This document shows positions 9,320-18,642 of a stretch of 64,000 nucleotides of DNA, one piece after another. The notes beneath the pieces are model-generated. The model saw only the letters and a program-made list of their open reading frames with translations, did not search any database and had not been told where the DNA came from. Source of the DNA: Tigriopus japonicus (Eukaryota; Arthropoda; Copepoda; Harpacticoida; Harpacticidae); contig JAAGOF010000041.1 of the NCBI GenBank assembly GCA_010645155.1, forward strand, positions 602,097 to 666,096, given 5' to 3'. Made by a program: the position numbers and the translations under genes. The stretch's first letter is position 1. Each line of letters starts with the position of its first letter.

Positions 9320-11038
9320 TCAATCCTCAGGTTGCAGACGATCTTGAGCCTCAAGGAGGCACAACTTGACTATGGGGCGGGTATGTATGCCGTCACGAGT
9401 TTTTACGGCAGCGCTCCGCACATTTCCCGATGAATCTGGGAAAATCTCTTCCACGGTGCCCATCTTCCAATCATTTCTTTTAGCTTGGGGATCTACCACC
9501 AACACCACGTCACCGATGGTCAAATTTCGCTCTTGGGCATGCCATTTGGCTCTGGCCAACAAGGTGGGCAAGTAATGCTTCTGCCAACGATCCCATACCT
9601 GATTCACAAGGCTTTGGACGTACTCGTAGCTGGATCGATAAGGGCGGAGCTGAAACACATCCGGAGGTAATTCCTTGTTGGTGCGTTGCAACAAGAAACT
9701 GTTTGGAGTAAGGAGGGTGTCATCCCTGGCATCTCCCGACACGTAACACAAAGGTCTCTCGTTGAGGAAGCCCATGACCTCTGTGATCACGACACGAAAT
9801 TCAGTCTCCGTAAGAGTTCTTCTGAGGCCCTTTTCATGAAGCACGGCCTGAAGTGCTCGCTTGGCCGATTTCACTAAGCTTTCATGTAGGCCTCCATGAT
9901 GAGGAGAGAGCGATGGTTGAAATCGCCACTCCACTCCTCTCTGGACCAACTCTCCTCTTGTTTCGGAGTGAATCTCTTCTAGTCTCGTCCGTAGTTGTTT
10001 CTCTGCTCCAATAAAATTGGTTCCCCGGTCTGAATACATGTACTGCGGTTGCCCTCTCACATTGACAAAACATCGGAACACGTTCAAGAAATCCGTCGTG
10101 GACAAACTCGGGCAGATCTCCAAATGCACCGCTCTGGTGCAGAAGCAATCAAAGAGTGCCACCCACCTCTTTTCGGTTTTGTTTCTCGACACTCTCACGT
10201 TGAAGGGACCAAACAAATCCACCGATGTTGATTGGAAGGGGGGAGCGGGCCGAACTCTTCTCTTAGGCAACTCTGCCATAATTTGCGTGAGGGGTGTCGC
10301 GCTTCTCCACTTGCAGAATAAGCATCGACTCGCCACTTTCTTGAGCAATTCTCGTCCACGTGTGATCCAAAATCGACTTCGCAACTGGGCCAACACATAA
10401 TCAACCCCAGCATGATGACACTTGTGGTGGTAGTGTTGGGCGAGCAAAAGGGACACGCGGCTCCTTCCATCTAAAATAATTGGATGTTTCGCATCATACG
10501 GGAGGAGCGACTTTCCAATTCGACCATTTGCTCGCATAAGCCCACTCTCATCAACAAAGGGGTGGAGGGGGCCAATAGAGGTGCTCTTCAATTTCTTTCC
10601 TTTCTTTCCCCCGCCGTCTCTCTCCTGGAGGAGAGACAAATCTTCAGAATAGGACTCTCTCTGAGAACATCGCAACAACCAGCACTCGCCCACTTTCACA
10701 TCTTGTATCGAGTCTTCTCGTTGTGGGTCATCCATGGCTAATTTGGAACCCCTTAGCCACTTTGCCAGCTTCGAGAATACCCGCGTCCACGATTCATATG
10801 TTCCGCACGTGAATTGAAACACACTCGGCGTATTTCCAAGTTGAATGGGAAATGTCGAGAACTCCCACTTTGGCTTGATTTCTTCGGAATTCTTGCTCAC
10901 TTCAAGATCTTCTGGCCAATTATCCTCGGTCTCAATTAGGAAGGGTGGTCCATGCTTCCATCTTTGGGACAAAAGTGGATCATTCGTCCCGATGGCGCTC
11001 CGCGTTCCTTCATCAGCCACATTCTCGACTCCTGGCAA
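9320..11038 (-). pseudogene. BEL/Pao integrase and C-terminal pol segment
   Basis: 572 codons downstream of, and in the same frame as, the upstream pol ORF, separated by a single TGA at 11041-11039. Residues are counted from the codon after it. The start PGVENVADEGTR is the usual BEL linker after RNase H. A zinc-binding HHCC segment lies near 201-242 (HHAGVDYVL, CLFC). The integrase core has D274 (STSVDLFGPF), D337 (SDRGTNF) and E386 (HHGGLHES), a complete DDE triad. The C-terminus has the BEL-type GDVVLV segment. It integrates the cDNA copy into the genome. Because of the upstream stop it would be made only by readthrough or not at all. Confidence 0.9.
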
Positions 11039-14000
11039 TCATCTCCATTCTTCTGGCAAGGTGAGTGATTGCACCTCGCCAACTCGATTGGCCACATATG
11101 TTTTGTAAAAACACGCCGTCCATCTCAACCATTGCCGAGTGCAGGCTGAGTCCGTCCAAAAATATCGTTTTGAAATTGGAACGCGAAAAACACCTCTCAA
11201 ATGGTTCGCTAATCGTGCTCCAAGTACGGCCGCACAGAGCTCTTGACGAGCAACAGATTGAGGAGATTTCGGCGCGACTTTAGTCTTGGCTATGACCAAA
11301 TTACACGTCACGATATCCTGCCACTGGACTCGCAGATAGATAGCAGCGCACATGGCTTCTTCGCTGGCATCACAGAATGTGTGGAGTTGGAAATCACACT
11401 CCTCAGGAGGATAAGGACACAAACTCCGGGGAAACGTTTCCCCCGCCAAAGCAGCCACTTTTGAACACCACAATAGCCACCAAGAAATGACATCCCTGAG
11501 CACCCGCGCCTTTTGTTCTGGATGTTCTCTTGCAAGTTGTTCCAAGTCTTGATCCCAACTTAGACCCATCAAGTGCAATTCACTCATCCTGATCTTTGCT
11601 TTCACCGTGAATGGTGAATGAAGTCCCAGTGGAGAGAACAGGGAGGAGAGCTTCGACAACAATCCTCTCTTGGTCAATTGGGGTGGGGTCTTCATAATTT
11701 CAGACACGTTCAAACGTAAGGTGTCTTGCTCTCGGTCCCAGAAAATGCCTAAAGCCGTGTCACCACTCTTGGCTTCAGGTCTCATTCTCGAAAATTGGTT
11801 CTCATTGGACAGCCACTTGGATAAATGGAAATTGCCGTGTTGTAGAATTCTGTCTACCTCATTGGCTAAACTCTCCGCCTCGGCAAGGGTGGAAGTTGAT
11901 TCCAGCCAGTCATCCACATAAAAATTCTCAGTAATGCTCTTCACTGCTCGACTTCCCATGATTCCAAAGTCTCTCGCAGTTCTTTGGAGGGTGGCGATAG
12001 CAACACACGGACTTGGTCCATCTCCAAATGCCAATCGTTCCATCTGATAAACCGTGATAAACCTCTCGCCATCCTTCTGGAATAAGAAACGGTGCTTCTT
12101 GGCGTCTTTTGGATCCAGGAATATGCGGGAAAACATGTCTTCGATGTCACATTTGAAGGCCACATGGAACTCGCGAAAACGAGTCAAGACGTGGGTGACC
12201 TCTGTTTGTAGCTTTGGGCCACAAAAGAGCACTTTGTTCAAGCTTAGTCCTTTTGACTCGGCAGACGCATCGAAAACCACCCTGAGTTTCTCTCTCTTTT
12301 CGTTTTTGTAGACACCTTGGTGGGGAAGGAAGAACTGACCAGGTTCCAATCGCGGATCCCCCTCTTGGGGCCTTTCAAGAGGGTCGTAGGTATAGATTTC
12401 TCGAGCGAACTTCTGGTCCAAGGTGCGCTGAATCGTCTCCTCATAATGCTCCTTGAATTTGAGGTCTTGAGAGAGTCGCCGTTTCAAACTCAACCATCTC
12501 CGCTCTGCCTGAGCCAGGTTGCTCCTCAACTTGTCAGCTTCTGGTCTCCAAGGAAGTTTCACGACATAACCCGGTTGGTTCTCCAGTTTGGTTATGTTTT
12601 TCTCCAATTGGGCAAGTACATCCTGATCCTCACGGGAGCAAAGAGTTTGCGGCTTGACTTCAGTGCCCAACAATTCTCCATCAAAAAATCGGTTGGCTAG
12701 GCGATGCTCCTCTTCTGCCCTGATGAAATGGACTTTCAATGTTCGCTTGCTCGCTTGCGTCAGAGCATATGATGATGCACGAACTGGAAGTGGTCCCTTC
12801 GCAGTCCATCCCAACAAATTCTTCTCCGCGATTGGTTCCCCAGGAGCACCGGTTCTGATGGCATGAGGGGCTAGCAACTCAGTGTGATCGAGGCCCAACA
12901 ATAGATCTGGTTCTCCTCCTACATCTTGCAAGGGCAGGTCTCGTAAATGATCATAATTCTCTTTGATGACCGTCCATTGGGCTCCAGTAAGCTCGTTGGT
13001 GAGCCTCCTGCCCTGCATCTCGGTAGCCACTAACGGGTAAACTTGTCCACTCAGATGACTCTTGATGTGGAGTTGATGCTCTGTCATCTTGACAGTCTTC
13101 TTATCGCCTCCCACTGTGCTCAGGGGCACCATGACAGAGTTCTTGCCTCTCAGCTTGAGGGCCTTTCGTAACTTGGAGGATATCAGCGTAACGTCACTTC
13201 CCGGGTCAATAAACACCAGGGCCTCACAACTCTCACCATTGTGAGACAGAATAGTGGCCTTAAGCATGCCAAAGGCAATCGGTTTTCGCGTTGTCCTCTT
13301 GGCGACAGCCACAGTTGGCCCCTTCTCCGCATTCTTGGGCTCATCATCATGGACCAATTGATGGTGCTTTCGGCCACAATCAGCCACCGGGCATGGTGTG
13401 CTTCTTCGACAAAATCTCGCTTGATGACCCTTTCCTAAGCACCCGAAACAAAGCTTTTCATTGGCGACCTTCTCTCGTCTCTCAGGGATAGACATAGAGG
13501 CAAACTTCTTACATTGTTGGATAGAATGACCCTTCCCTTGGCAGCCTTGACATATTTGTTGGGTCACCCCACTCTTCTCATTGGAGGCAAAAGCAGCATG
13601 GGCCGACCTGGACTTTCCGTGTCCCTTTCCATGATCTCCCAATCCTGGCTTATGGGATGGGTTGCCCAAAACTCGCTTGTCTTGTTGGAGCATCTTGCGA
13701 TGGAACCGGCCTCGTTTCTCCAACCACAAGGTGTAATCCGAGATTCTAATTCCGGGCAATTCATTGGAATAATCCTCCCATTTGCCTCGCTCTTCTCTGG
13801 GAAGCTTGGCCATCATCTGCTTCACGACCATCTTGGCCCCATCCTTGTCCAATTCAAGCCCCGCAGCAAGGGCAATCACTCGATCCGCATGCTCGCTAAA
13901 AGCCTTACTGTCGTTTGGGACCACCTTGGGTAGGGCAAGAAGGCGATCCTCATAACAGTCTTGCAACTCTTCCTCGCATCCATACCAAGGCTTTAAGATG

Positions 14001-14188
14001 GCGAGGGTCTTTAGGTACCCATTGGCACCTCTACAATTGGCTACCAGGCGGCGAGGGTTATCTCCGAGGGCGGCCTTGAGGTGTGCTAATTTCTCAGCTG
14101 GTTTGAGGGCAGCTGTGTGAACCAGGGCCTCAAACATATCCATAAACTCGGGCCATTCCAAGGGTTCTCCATCAAATGGTGGATCCAA
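11039..14188 (-). CDS. BEL/Pao Gag-Pol: capsid, zinc knuckles, protease, RT, RNase H
   Basis: 1,049 codons. Order by residue: DUF1759-like Gag region (1-200, with FDGEPLEWPEF), two CX2CX4HX4C zinc knuckles (213-226 and 247-260), a DUF1758-type aspartic protease (DPGSDVTLIS around 328), reverse transcriptase with FYVDDW (YVDD at 757-760), and RNase H (FCDAS at 938, QELCAA at 982, TDSA at 1012). The first codon of this open frame is TTG, not ATG; it continues from the upstream Gag ORF after a frame change. It ends at an in-frame TGA (11041-11039) in the RNase H to integrase linker. All catalytic residues looked for are intact. Confidence 0.93.
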   Translation of the reverse strand: MDPPFDGEPLEWPEFMDMFEALVHTAALKPAEKLAHLKAALGDNPRRLVANCRGANGYLKTLAILKPWYGCEEELQDCYEDRLLALPKVVPNDSKAFSEHADRVIALAAGLELDKDGAKMVVKQMMAKLPREERGKWEDYSNELPGIRISDYTLWLEKRGRFHRKMLQQDKRVLGNPSHKPGLGDHGKGHGKSRSAHAAFASNEKSGVTQQICQGCQGKGHSIQQCKKFASMSIPERREKVANEKLCFGCLGKGHQARFCRRSTPCPVADCGRKHHQLVHDDEPKNAEKGPTVAVAKRTTRKPIAFGMLKATILSHNGESCEALVFIDPGSDVTLISSKLRKALKLRGKNSVMVPLSTVGGDKKTVKMTEHQLHIKSHLSGQVYPLVATEMQGRRLTNELTGAQWTVIKENYDHLRDLPLQDVGGEPDLLLGLDHTELLAPHAIRTGAPGEPIAEKNLLGWTAKGPLPVRASSYALTQASKRTLKVHFIRAEEEHRLANRFFDGELLGTEVKPQTLCSREDQDVLAQLEKNITKLENQPGYVVKLPWRPEADKLRSNLAQAERRWLSLKRRLSQDLKFKEHYEETIQRTLDQKFAREIYTYDPLERPQEGDPRLEPGQFFLPHQGVYKNEKREKLRVVFDASAESKGLSLNKVLFCGPKLQTEVTHVLTRFREFHVAFKCDIEDMFSRIFLDPKDAKKHRFLFQKDGERFITVYQMERLAFGDGPSPCVAIATLQRTARDFGIMGSRAVKSITENFYVDDWLESTSTLAEAESLANEVDRILQHGNFHLSKWLSNENQFSRMRPEAKSGDTALGIFWDREQDTLRLNVSEIMKTPPQLTKRGLLSKLSSLFSPLGLHSPFTVKAKIRMSELHLMGLSWDQDLEQLAREHPEQKARVLRDVISWWLLWCSKVAALAGETFPRSLCPYPPEECDFQLHTFCDASEEAMCAAIYLRVQWQDIVTCNLVIAKTKVAPKSPQSVARQELCAAVLGARLANHLRGVFRVPISKRYFWTDSACTRQWLRWTACFYKTYVANRVGEVQSLTLPEEWR

Positions 14189-15096
14189 TCCTTGTACTCC
14201 CTCTCTCTCAGTTTCTGGAGGTAGTCTTGAACTTTGTCACGGTTTTGGGCCTGTGTAAGACTCTCCATGCGAATGTTATGGGACTTCTCACTTAACGGAC
14301 GAGTTGGACTCTCTGGCAGAGCCTTCAACGCAGGTCCCACCTTCTTCTGACATCTCCGGTGGCTGGCCCTGATTTGTTCCAGCTCCTCTTGGATCTCCAC
14401 AACCTCATCTGGGATGCAACGCCGTAAAACTTCTACAGACAGCTTGTTGACAGATTGGGTCAGTGCGTTGACCTTCTCTGCCATTTCCTCGATCTCCTTT
14501 ACGGGTTTTTCCGTTCGAACAGCAGCCAAAAGTTGCGAAATGGATAGCTCCCATTGACTTAGTAGTATTTCGAATCGAGCTCTGGTGGCCTTCACGTCTT
14601 CCTCACTGACGTCTTCTGACCCCTGGGACTCGGCGGTCTTCTCCACCGATGCTTCAGACATGGCACGTGAGGAAGCCCCTGATGGAGGTTCATCTTCTCT
14701 ACCCGCCAAATGCTCGTCCACAAGGTCCAACAATTCATGATTCTCAGCCAAGACATCCTGGAACCAATCTTCGGCCTCTTCCCCCTCCTCGGGCTTGTCC
14801 AAGGAGGAAACAATCTCCAGAATTTGATCGTGTGTAGATTGAAGGGCGTCTAGGAGTTCGCGGATGGTTAAGGCCTTTCTCTTGATGAGGGATCTGCTCC
14901 CTATCTTGGAAATCATGTCCCGCGTGGCCTTTCGAAGGCTGGTGGCCCTCCCCTTCTTAACCCTCCGCGAGGCCTTAAGCTTCTTGAGGTTTTCCTCCCT
15001 CATCTCAAGTGATGCCTCCTTGGGATCCCCAACGAGTTCGGGCAGGTTTGACGCTGCCGGCAACGGCTCTCTGGTCGGGGACCGTTCCATGGGCAT
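14086..15096 (-). CDS. BEL/Pao Gag N-terminal region
   Basis: 336 codons from an ATG at 15096, 53 bp inside the 5' LTR boundary. Highly charged and helical, with a basic patch (SRRVKKGRATSLRKA) and an acidic stretch around residues 100-145. It overlaps the following ORF by 103 bp in a different frame. The family-typical continuation (GLDPPFDGEPLEW) is read in the other frame, so a one-base shift near 14190-14200 separates it from the rest of Gag-Pol. Whether this is programmed frameshifting or a mutation cannot be told from one copy. The last ~35 residues of this frame are probably not genuine. Confidence 0.8.
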   Translation of the reverse strand: MPMERSPTREPLPAASNLPELVGDPKEASLEMREENLKKLKASRRVKKGRATSLRKATRDMISKIGSRSLIKRKALTIRELLDALQSTHDQILEIVSSLDKPEEGEEAEDWFQDVLAENHELLDLVDEHLAGREDEPPSGASSRAMSEASVEKTAESQGSEDVSEEDVKATRARFEILLSQWELSISQLLAAVRTEKPVKEIEEMAEKVNALTQSVNKLSVEVLRRCIPDEVVEIQEELEQIRASHRRCQKKVGPALKALPESPTRPLSEKSHNIRMESLTQAQNRDKVQDYLQKLREREYKDWIHHLMENPWNGPSLWICLRPWFTQLPSNQLRN

Positions 15097-15123
15097 TATC
15101 TTGGCGCCCGGTTCTTCCTGCGG

Positions 15124-15147
15124 CTCAAATCCGGCTCGAAATGACCA
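15124..15147 (-). other. primer binding site resembling tRNA-Tyr
   Basis: Two bases inside the 5' LTR the minus strand reads TGGTCATTTCGAGCCGGATT and continues TTGAGCC. Animal tRNA-Tyr 3' ends have the complement of TGGTCCTTCGAGCCGGATTT, so the match is strong except for a one-base insertion/substitution near position 6-7. Confidence 0.7.
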
Positions 15148-15149
15148 CG

Positions 15150-15644
15150 TGTTCGTTCTTTTCTCGTTTGGACTGTATCAGGTCTCGCTTCATCCCAAAA
15201 GTGCACACCAGCCGCGAATGTTTCTCATATACAAGTACACTTTATTTGTTCTGGAAGACAATACATAAAAATAGTTGAAATGATATAAGATAATCAGGTA
15301 AATGGTCATCGCTTGTGAGAATCGTCCAACGCCCGAATCCGCCTTACCAGTGGTACTCTCGTTGCTGGTATGGTTGGTACTTTGGGGCAATCCCGGTCTC
15401 CACCTTCACGGGTTCCGGTCTGTTCAAGGAAGGTTCTCGTAGTCCCGTCCCCTTACTCACTAAGTCACTAACCGGTAATTTGGTCTCTTAAAGGAGGAGC
15501 TCTCGATGGTTCTGGCCGTCTGTAGCCCGGCCTCGCCAGCCCATTAAGATGAGAACAGCCTCTTAAACAGGCATGGCTGAAGCCAGGTCACACTGACCAG
15601 CTCCGTCTCCTCCTTACCACCAACACTAGCTCTTCGCCCCTCCA
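15150..15644 (-). repeat. 5' LTR of the BEL/Pao element
   Basis: 495 bp, partner of 8795-9289. It lies 38 bp inside the second intron of gene A, whose donor is at 15682. Confidence 0.95.
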
Positions 15645-15682
15645 TGAATGAAGAGTCAATGAAACAATAAACTTATTCGTAC

Positions 15683-16313
15683 CTTTAGCATCTCTCCAAG
15701 ACTTTGGAAACGGATCTGATTGAAAACGTCTTTCAGCTTTATCATATTGTTGTTGAACTTTAAGCAAAGCATCTTGATAACTATGCTTTGCTCGGAAACA
15801 TTCACATCCACTTGTGCCTTTACTCAGTACATAGAGCCACTTTTCTGTCTTGAACATTACGAATTGATGATTTAAGTGTGGAACAATTGCAGTTGATAAA
15901 CCAACACAAACCAATATGATAGCGGCAACAGGAAAAGCCACAACATCTACATAAATAAGATTACAAAATATGCAATGCATATGCATTGGCAGGTAATGTT
16001 TATTAATTTTGATTGTCTTACTGATTCCGGGAATCAATGTGAGAACACTAGCAACTGTGGCAACTGAAGCAAGAGCCATTGCTCCAATTATTGCCCCTTC
16101 TGCAATCCTCAAGTCGCGAGCATATATCCACACATGTTTCACTGTCTCGTCCTCAAATATATCGGGAAAATCGCCATTGAGTATTTTAGCCAGGTCCTTT
16201 TGCTCGACAAGCACCCTATTTTGATCCTTGATGGGTTCATTAGCGTCAAAATAGGGATAATACGTTAGTCCCTTCTCAAAGTCTCCACTATTTGAGGACT
16301 GTGAGCTACCCAT
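15683..16313 (-). pseudogene. gene A: truncated paralogue of the MGSS/His/Asn-Cys family
   Basis: Exon 1 is 16313-16022 (ATG, MGSSQSSNS), intron 16021-15947 (75 bp, GTAAGA...TATGTAG; divisible by three, so the frame stays open through it), exon 2 15946-15683 ending at donor GTACGA. It aligns throughout with gene B (23883-22775): EILNG/ILNGDFPDIFEDE, HVWIYA, a hydrophobic hairpin, LNHQFVMFKTEKWLYVLSKG and GCECFRAK. MGSSQS fits an N-myristoylation signal (Gly2, Ser6). Exon 3, which in B carries the Asn-Cys motif, was not found: the intron runs into the BEL/Pao LTR after 38 bp. As it stands the gene is probably non-functional. Family function is unknown. Confidence 0.7.
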
Positions 16314-16576
16314 GCTGAAAGTACTTGGGAATTAATTCAATCAAATCAGAGCCTAAGGAATAAATAGCTCAGAATTCAAAGCTCTGAAACTTTGATAAGA
16401 TTAGCAAGTCCTTCACGGTGCTTTTAATAGGTTTTCAATTTTGCTTGGAAATTCCCAAACACAATGAGGTTCTGATCTGATGCAGAAACTAGTGAGAAAC
16501 AAGCTGAAGTTACTCTATTTTTCAGGGTTAAGTCTACGTACATCAAAAGTTTAGGACGAATAGCTATACCATAGAT

Positions 16577-16826
16577 CAGAGGGTCGGCAACCGTTTTTAG
16601 ATCAAGGCCCACCAATTTGACTACGTGTTGTCAGGGGCCCACCAAGCAAACTTTGGTAGGTTCAAGGGCTCACAAATTAGCGATCTAAGAGCGTTAGGCC
16701 CAAGAGTACAGTACTATGGATGTCTCGCGGGCCCACTATTTTGGACTTTCCCCATAACTCCTGGGCCCACCAACGACCACCCTGGGGCCCAGATTTGGGC
16801 CGCGGCCCACTGGTTGCCGACCCTTG
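16577..16826 (-). mobile_element. hAT-like MITE, GGGCCC-rich family, copy 2
   Basis: 250 bp, ends CAGAGGGTCGGCAACC and GGTTGCCGACCCTTG, inverted relative to the copy at 55647. Perfect 8-bp duplication CCATAGAT at 16569-16576 and 16827-16834. No coding capacity. Confidence 0.92.
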
Positions 16827-16834
16827 CCATAGAT

Positions 16835-17430
16835 TATTCGTTTGATTTTTTTGGTCAATTTTGGCCATGATGTTAGAAAGCGCTAGAGGTACTTGGAAGC
16901 TCAAATTTGCAAGCATTTTTTTAAGATATCAATCTAATTTTGTTTCTTGTTGTTTCTTGTTTGTGTAACCGACAGCGACGGTCGTAGACTCTCTAAACCA
17001 AACGTCTCAAACTCATTGTTTAGTTTATGCGGTTTCTATATTACATAAAAGAATTTGTTACTACAAATAGGTTTACTGTCGGCAATAATACCCTCTCACC
17101 AACACAATCGCAGTCCCTTCGTCACATTGAACTGGAAAATAGTGGTACCTTTCGTTGAAAGTCGAACACGGAAATAAAGAAGCCAAGATGGCGATTACAG
17201 TTTGGATCACTCAAACATCAGGGTTGTTGATAATAGAGAAAGAAAAAAGGGACAACGGAGAAAAAGGGGACGCATTTTGCTTTTTCGTCAAGTTCATTGG
17301 TTAGCCAACTGTCTCTTGAATGTAATCGTTTTGTGAGCTGATCTCACAGTGAGTGGTAACTTATTCTAAATCTTGGTTATCTGAACGAAGAAGGAATGGT
17401 GTCTGAGTCTTGTCCTTGCAAAAGTTCAAA
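16835..17430. other. no gene seen
   Basis: AT-rich spacer between the hAT-like MITE and a LINE remnant; nothing recognised. Confidence 0.4.
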
Positions 17431-17437
17431 GAGCGGT

Positions 17438-18112
17438 TTAGTAGCTTGCCACCTGGTCTTCATTTTTTTCCGTTAGTATGAAAAAAGGTGCATCTCCTAT
17501 TGGAGTGATGGGCATTTGGCCAGAACGCACCTTGAAAGTAAAAATCAAATCTAATTGTTCACGTCTTTTTTCCAATAATCTGTCCCTGGACAGAAAATTA
17601 TGTTGGATCATCCCCAACACTGTTCGACTTCAAAACTAGACTTGCACAATGGCCACTGAATGTGAATCGATTGTCAATTGAGACTCCCAAATCACCGTGA
17701 CATGATTGACGCGACAGGGAGTTTCCGCCAATCTTGTAGTCGAAATCCATGTCGTATGACCTGCCACCAACACACCAACACCCCATATGACACATTTCTC
17801 CGGATTGAAATGAATTCCGTTCTATGTAGCCCATTCGCAAACCGAATCAAGGTCTTCTTGAAACACCTGACAATCCCATACGCTTGGAATCTGTCTGAAG
17901 AGTTTGATTTTGTCAGCAAACTAAATGTCAAGAGATCCATGCTTTGGTTTCAGATCATTAAAAACACTAAGAATAAGAGTGGGCCAAGGACACTGCCTTG
18001 TGGAACTCCGGAAGTCCCTTCAACCCAACGGGAGCAACGTCCATTCAGTACCACTCTCTGTTTTCTGCACATGAGCCAAGAACGTATCCAGTCCAGTGAG
18101 AATTTTTTTGAA
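17438..18112 (-). pseudogene. LINE reverse-transcriptase fragment (2)
   Basis: Minus-strand reading from 18112 gives SWLMCRKQRVVLNG then TSGVPQGSVLGPLLFLVF, the classic RT block 5 of CR1/Jockey-like LINEs. After a frame shift the next block reads NDLKP...FADKIKLF (normally FADD), and later FNPEKC and EKRREQLDLIFTFKV, typical of the ORF2 C-terminus. Several stops, frame breaks and the changed catalytic Asp (FADK) show it is dead. Confidence 0.85.
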
Positions 18113-18480
18113 AAAATAGTGTTGGTTGCGGTGTTTTACTATTGCTATAAAATATGTGATTAAATAGCAATTACATCACAAGTCTTCTTCGAAATTTGAA
18201 TTGATCACGTGTTTCGATAATGCCTACCAAAATCGAAAGCTTTCGGTCAAAAGCTTTTTTGGTCCATCGCTAGATATATCCTAAAAATAAGATTATGCCA
18301 CTTTATGAGCCAGGCGGGCATCTCATTGCCATAGGAAAATTCCATGCAAACTTGAATAGCCGTTTGAAATACCGTGTCTACTGCTACTACGTAATCTTAT
18401 CAAGGTTCCAAGGCTTTGATTTCTAAGCCTTTCATTCCTTAGGCTTTGATTTGATTAAATTACTCCCACATACTTTTAGC

Positions 18481-18642
18481 ATGGGTAGTTCGCAATCCGA
18501 TACAATTATCAAAGATCAGAAAAGCGGTGTTGAAGTGGAGAAACACCTTGCTAGCATACTAAATGAAGAGTTTTCCTATTTCTTTGAGGACGAGCGGGTA
18601 GAGCACGGGAAAATTTACCATTGTGGATTACAGCGTGGCTAA
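18481..18642 (+). pseudogene. gene C: 5' relic of the gene A/B family
   Basis: Begins MGSSQSDTIIKDQKSG, then LASILNEEFSYFFEDERVEH and IYHCGLQRG followed by TAA. This is the first ~53 residues of the family, stopping where A and B continue into the hydrophobic hairpin. About 60 bp of 5' flank (TTCCTTAGGCTTTGATTTGA) also match gene A's flank, so the duplication included the promoter-proximal region. It is on the opposite strand to A and B. Not a complete gene. Confidence 0.75.

Larger units (their letters stand above)
8795..15644 (-). mobile_element. BEL/Pao LTR retrotransposon, nearly complete
   Basis: A 6,850-bp element coding on the minus strand. Two 495-bp LTRs (15150-15644 is the 5' LTR, 8795-9289 the 3' LTR) begin TG and end CA on the plus strand and differ at only about four positions, indicating a recent insertion or recent homogenisation. 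It has a primer binding site, a polypurine tract, and Gag, protease, reverse transcriptase, RNase H and integrase in BEL/Pao order. The five bases outside the LTRs do not match (GTATA on the left, TGAAT on the right), so the expected target duplication is missing. Coding is broken by one frame change and one stop. Confidence 0.95.
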
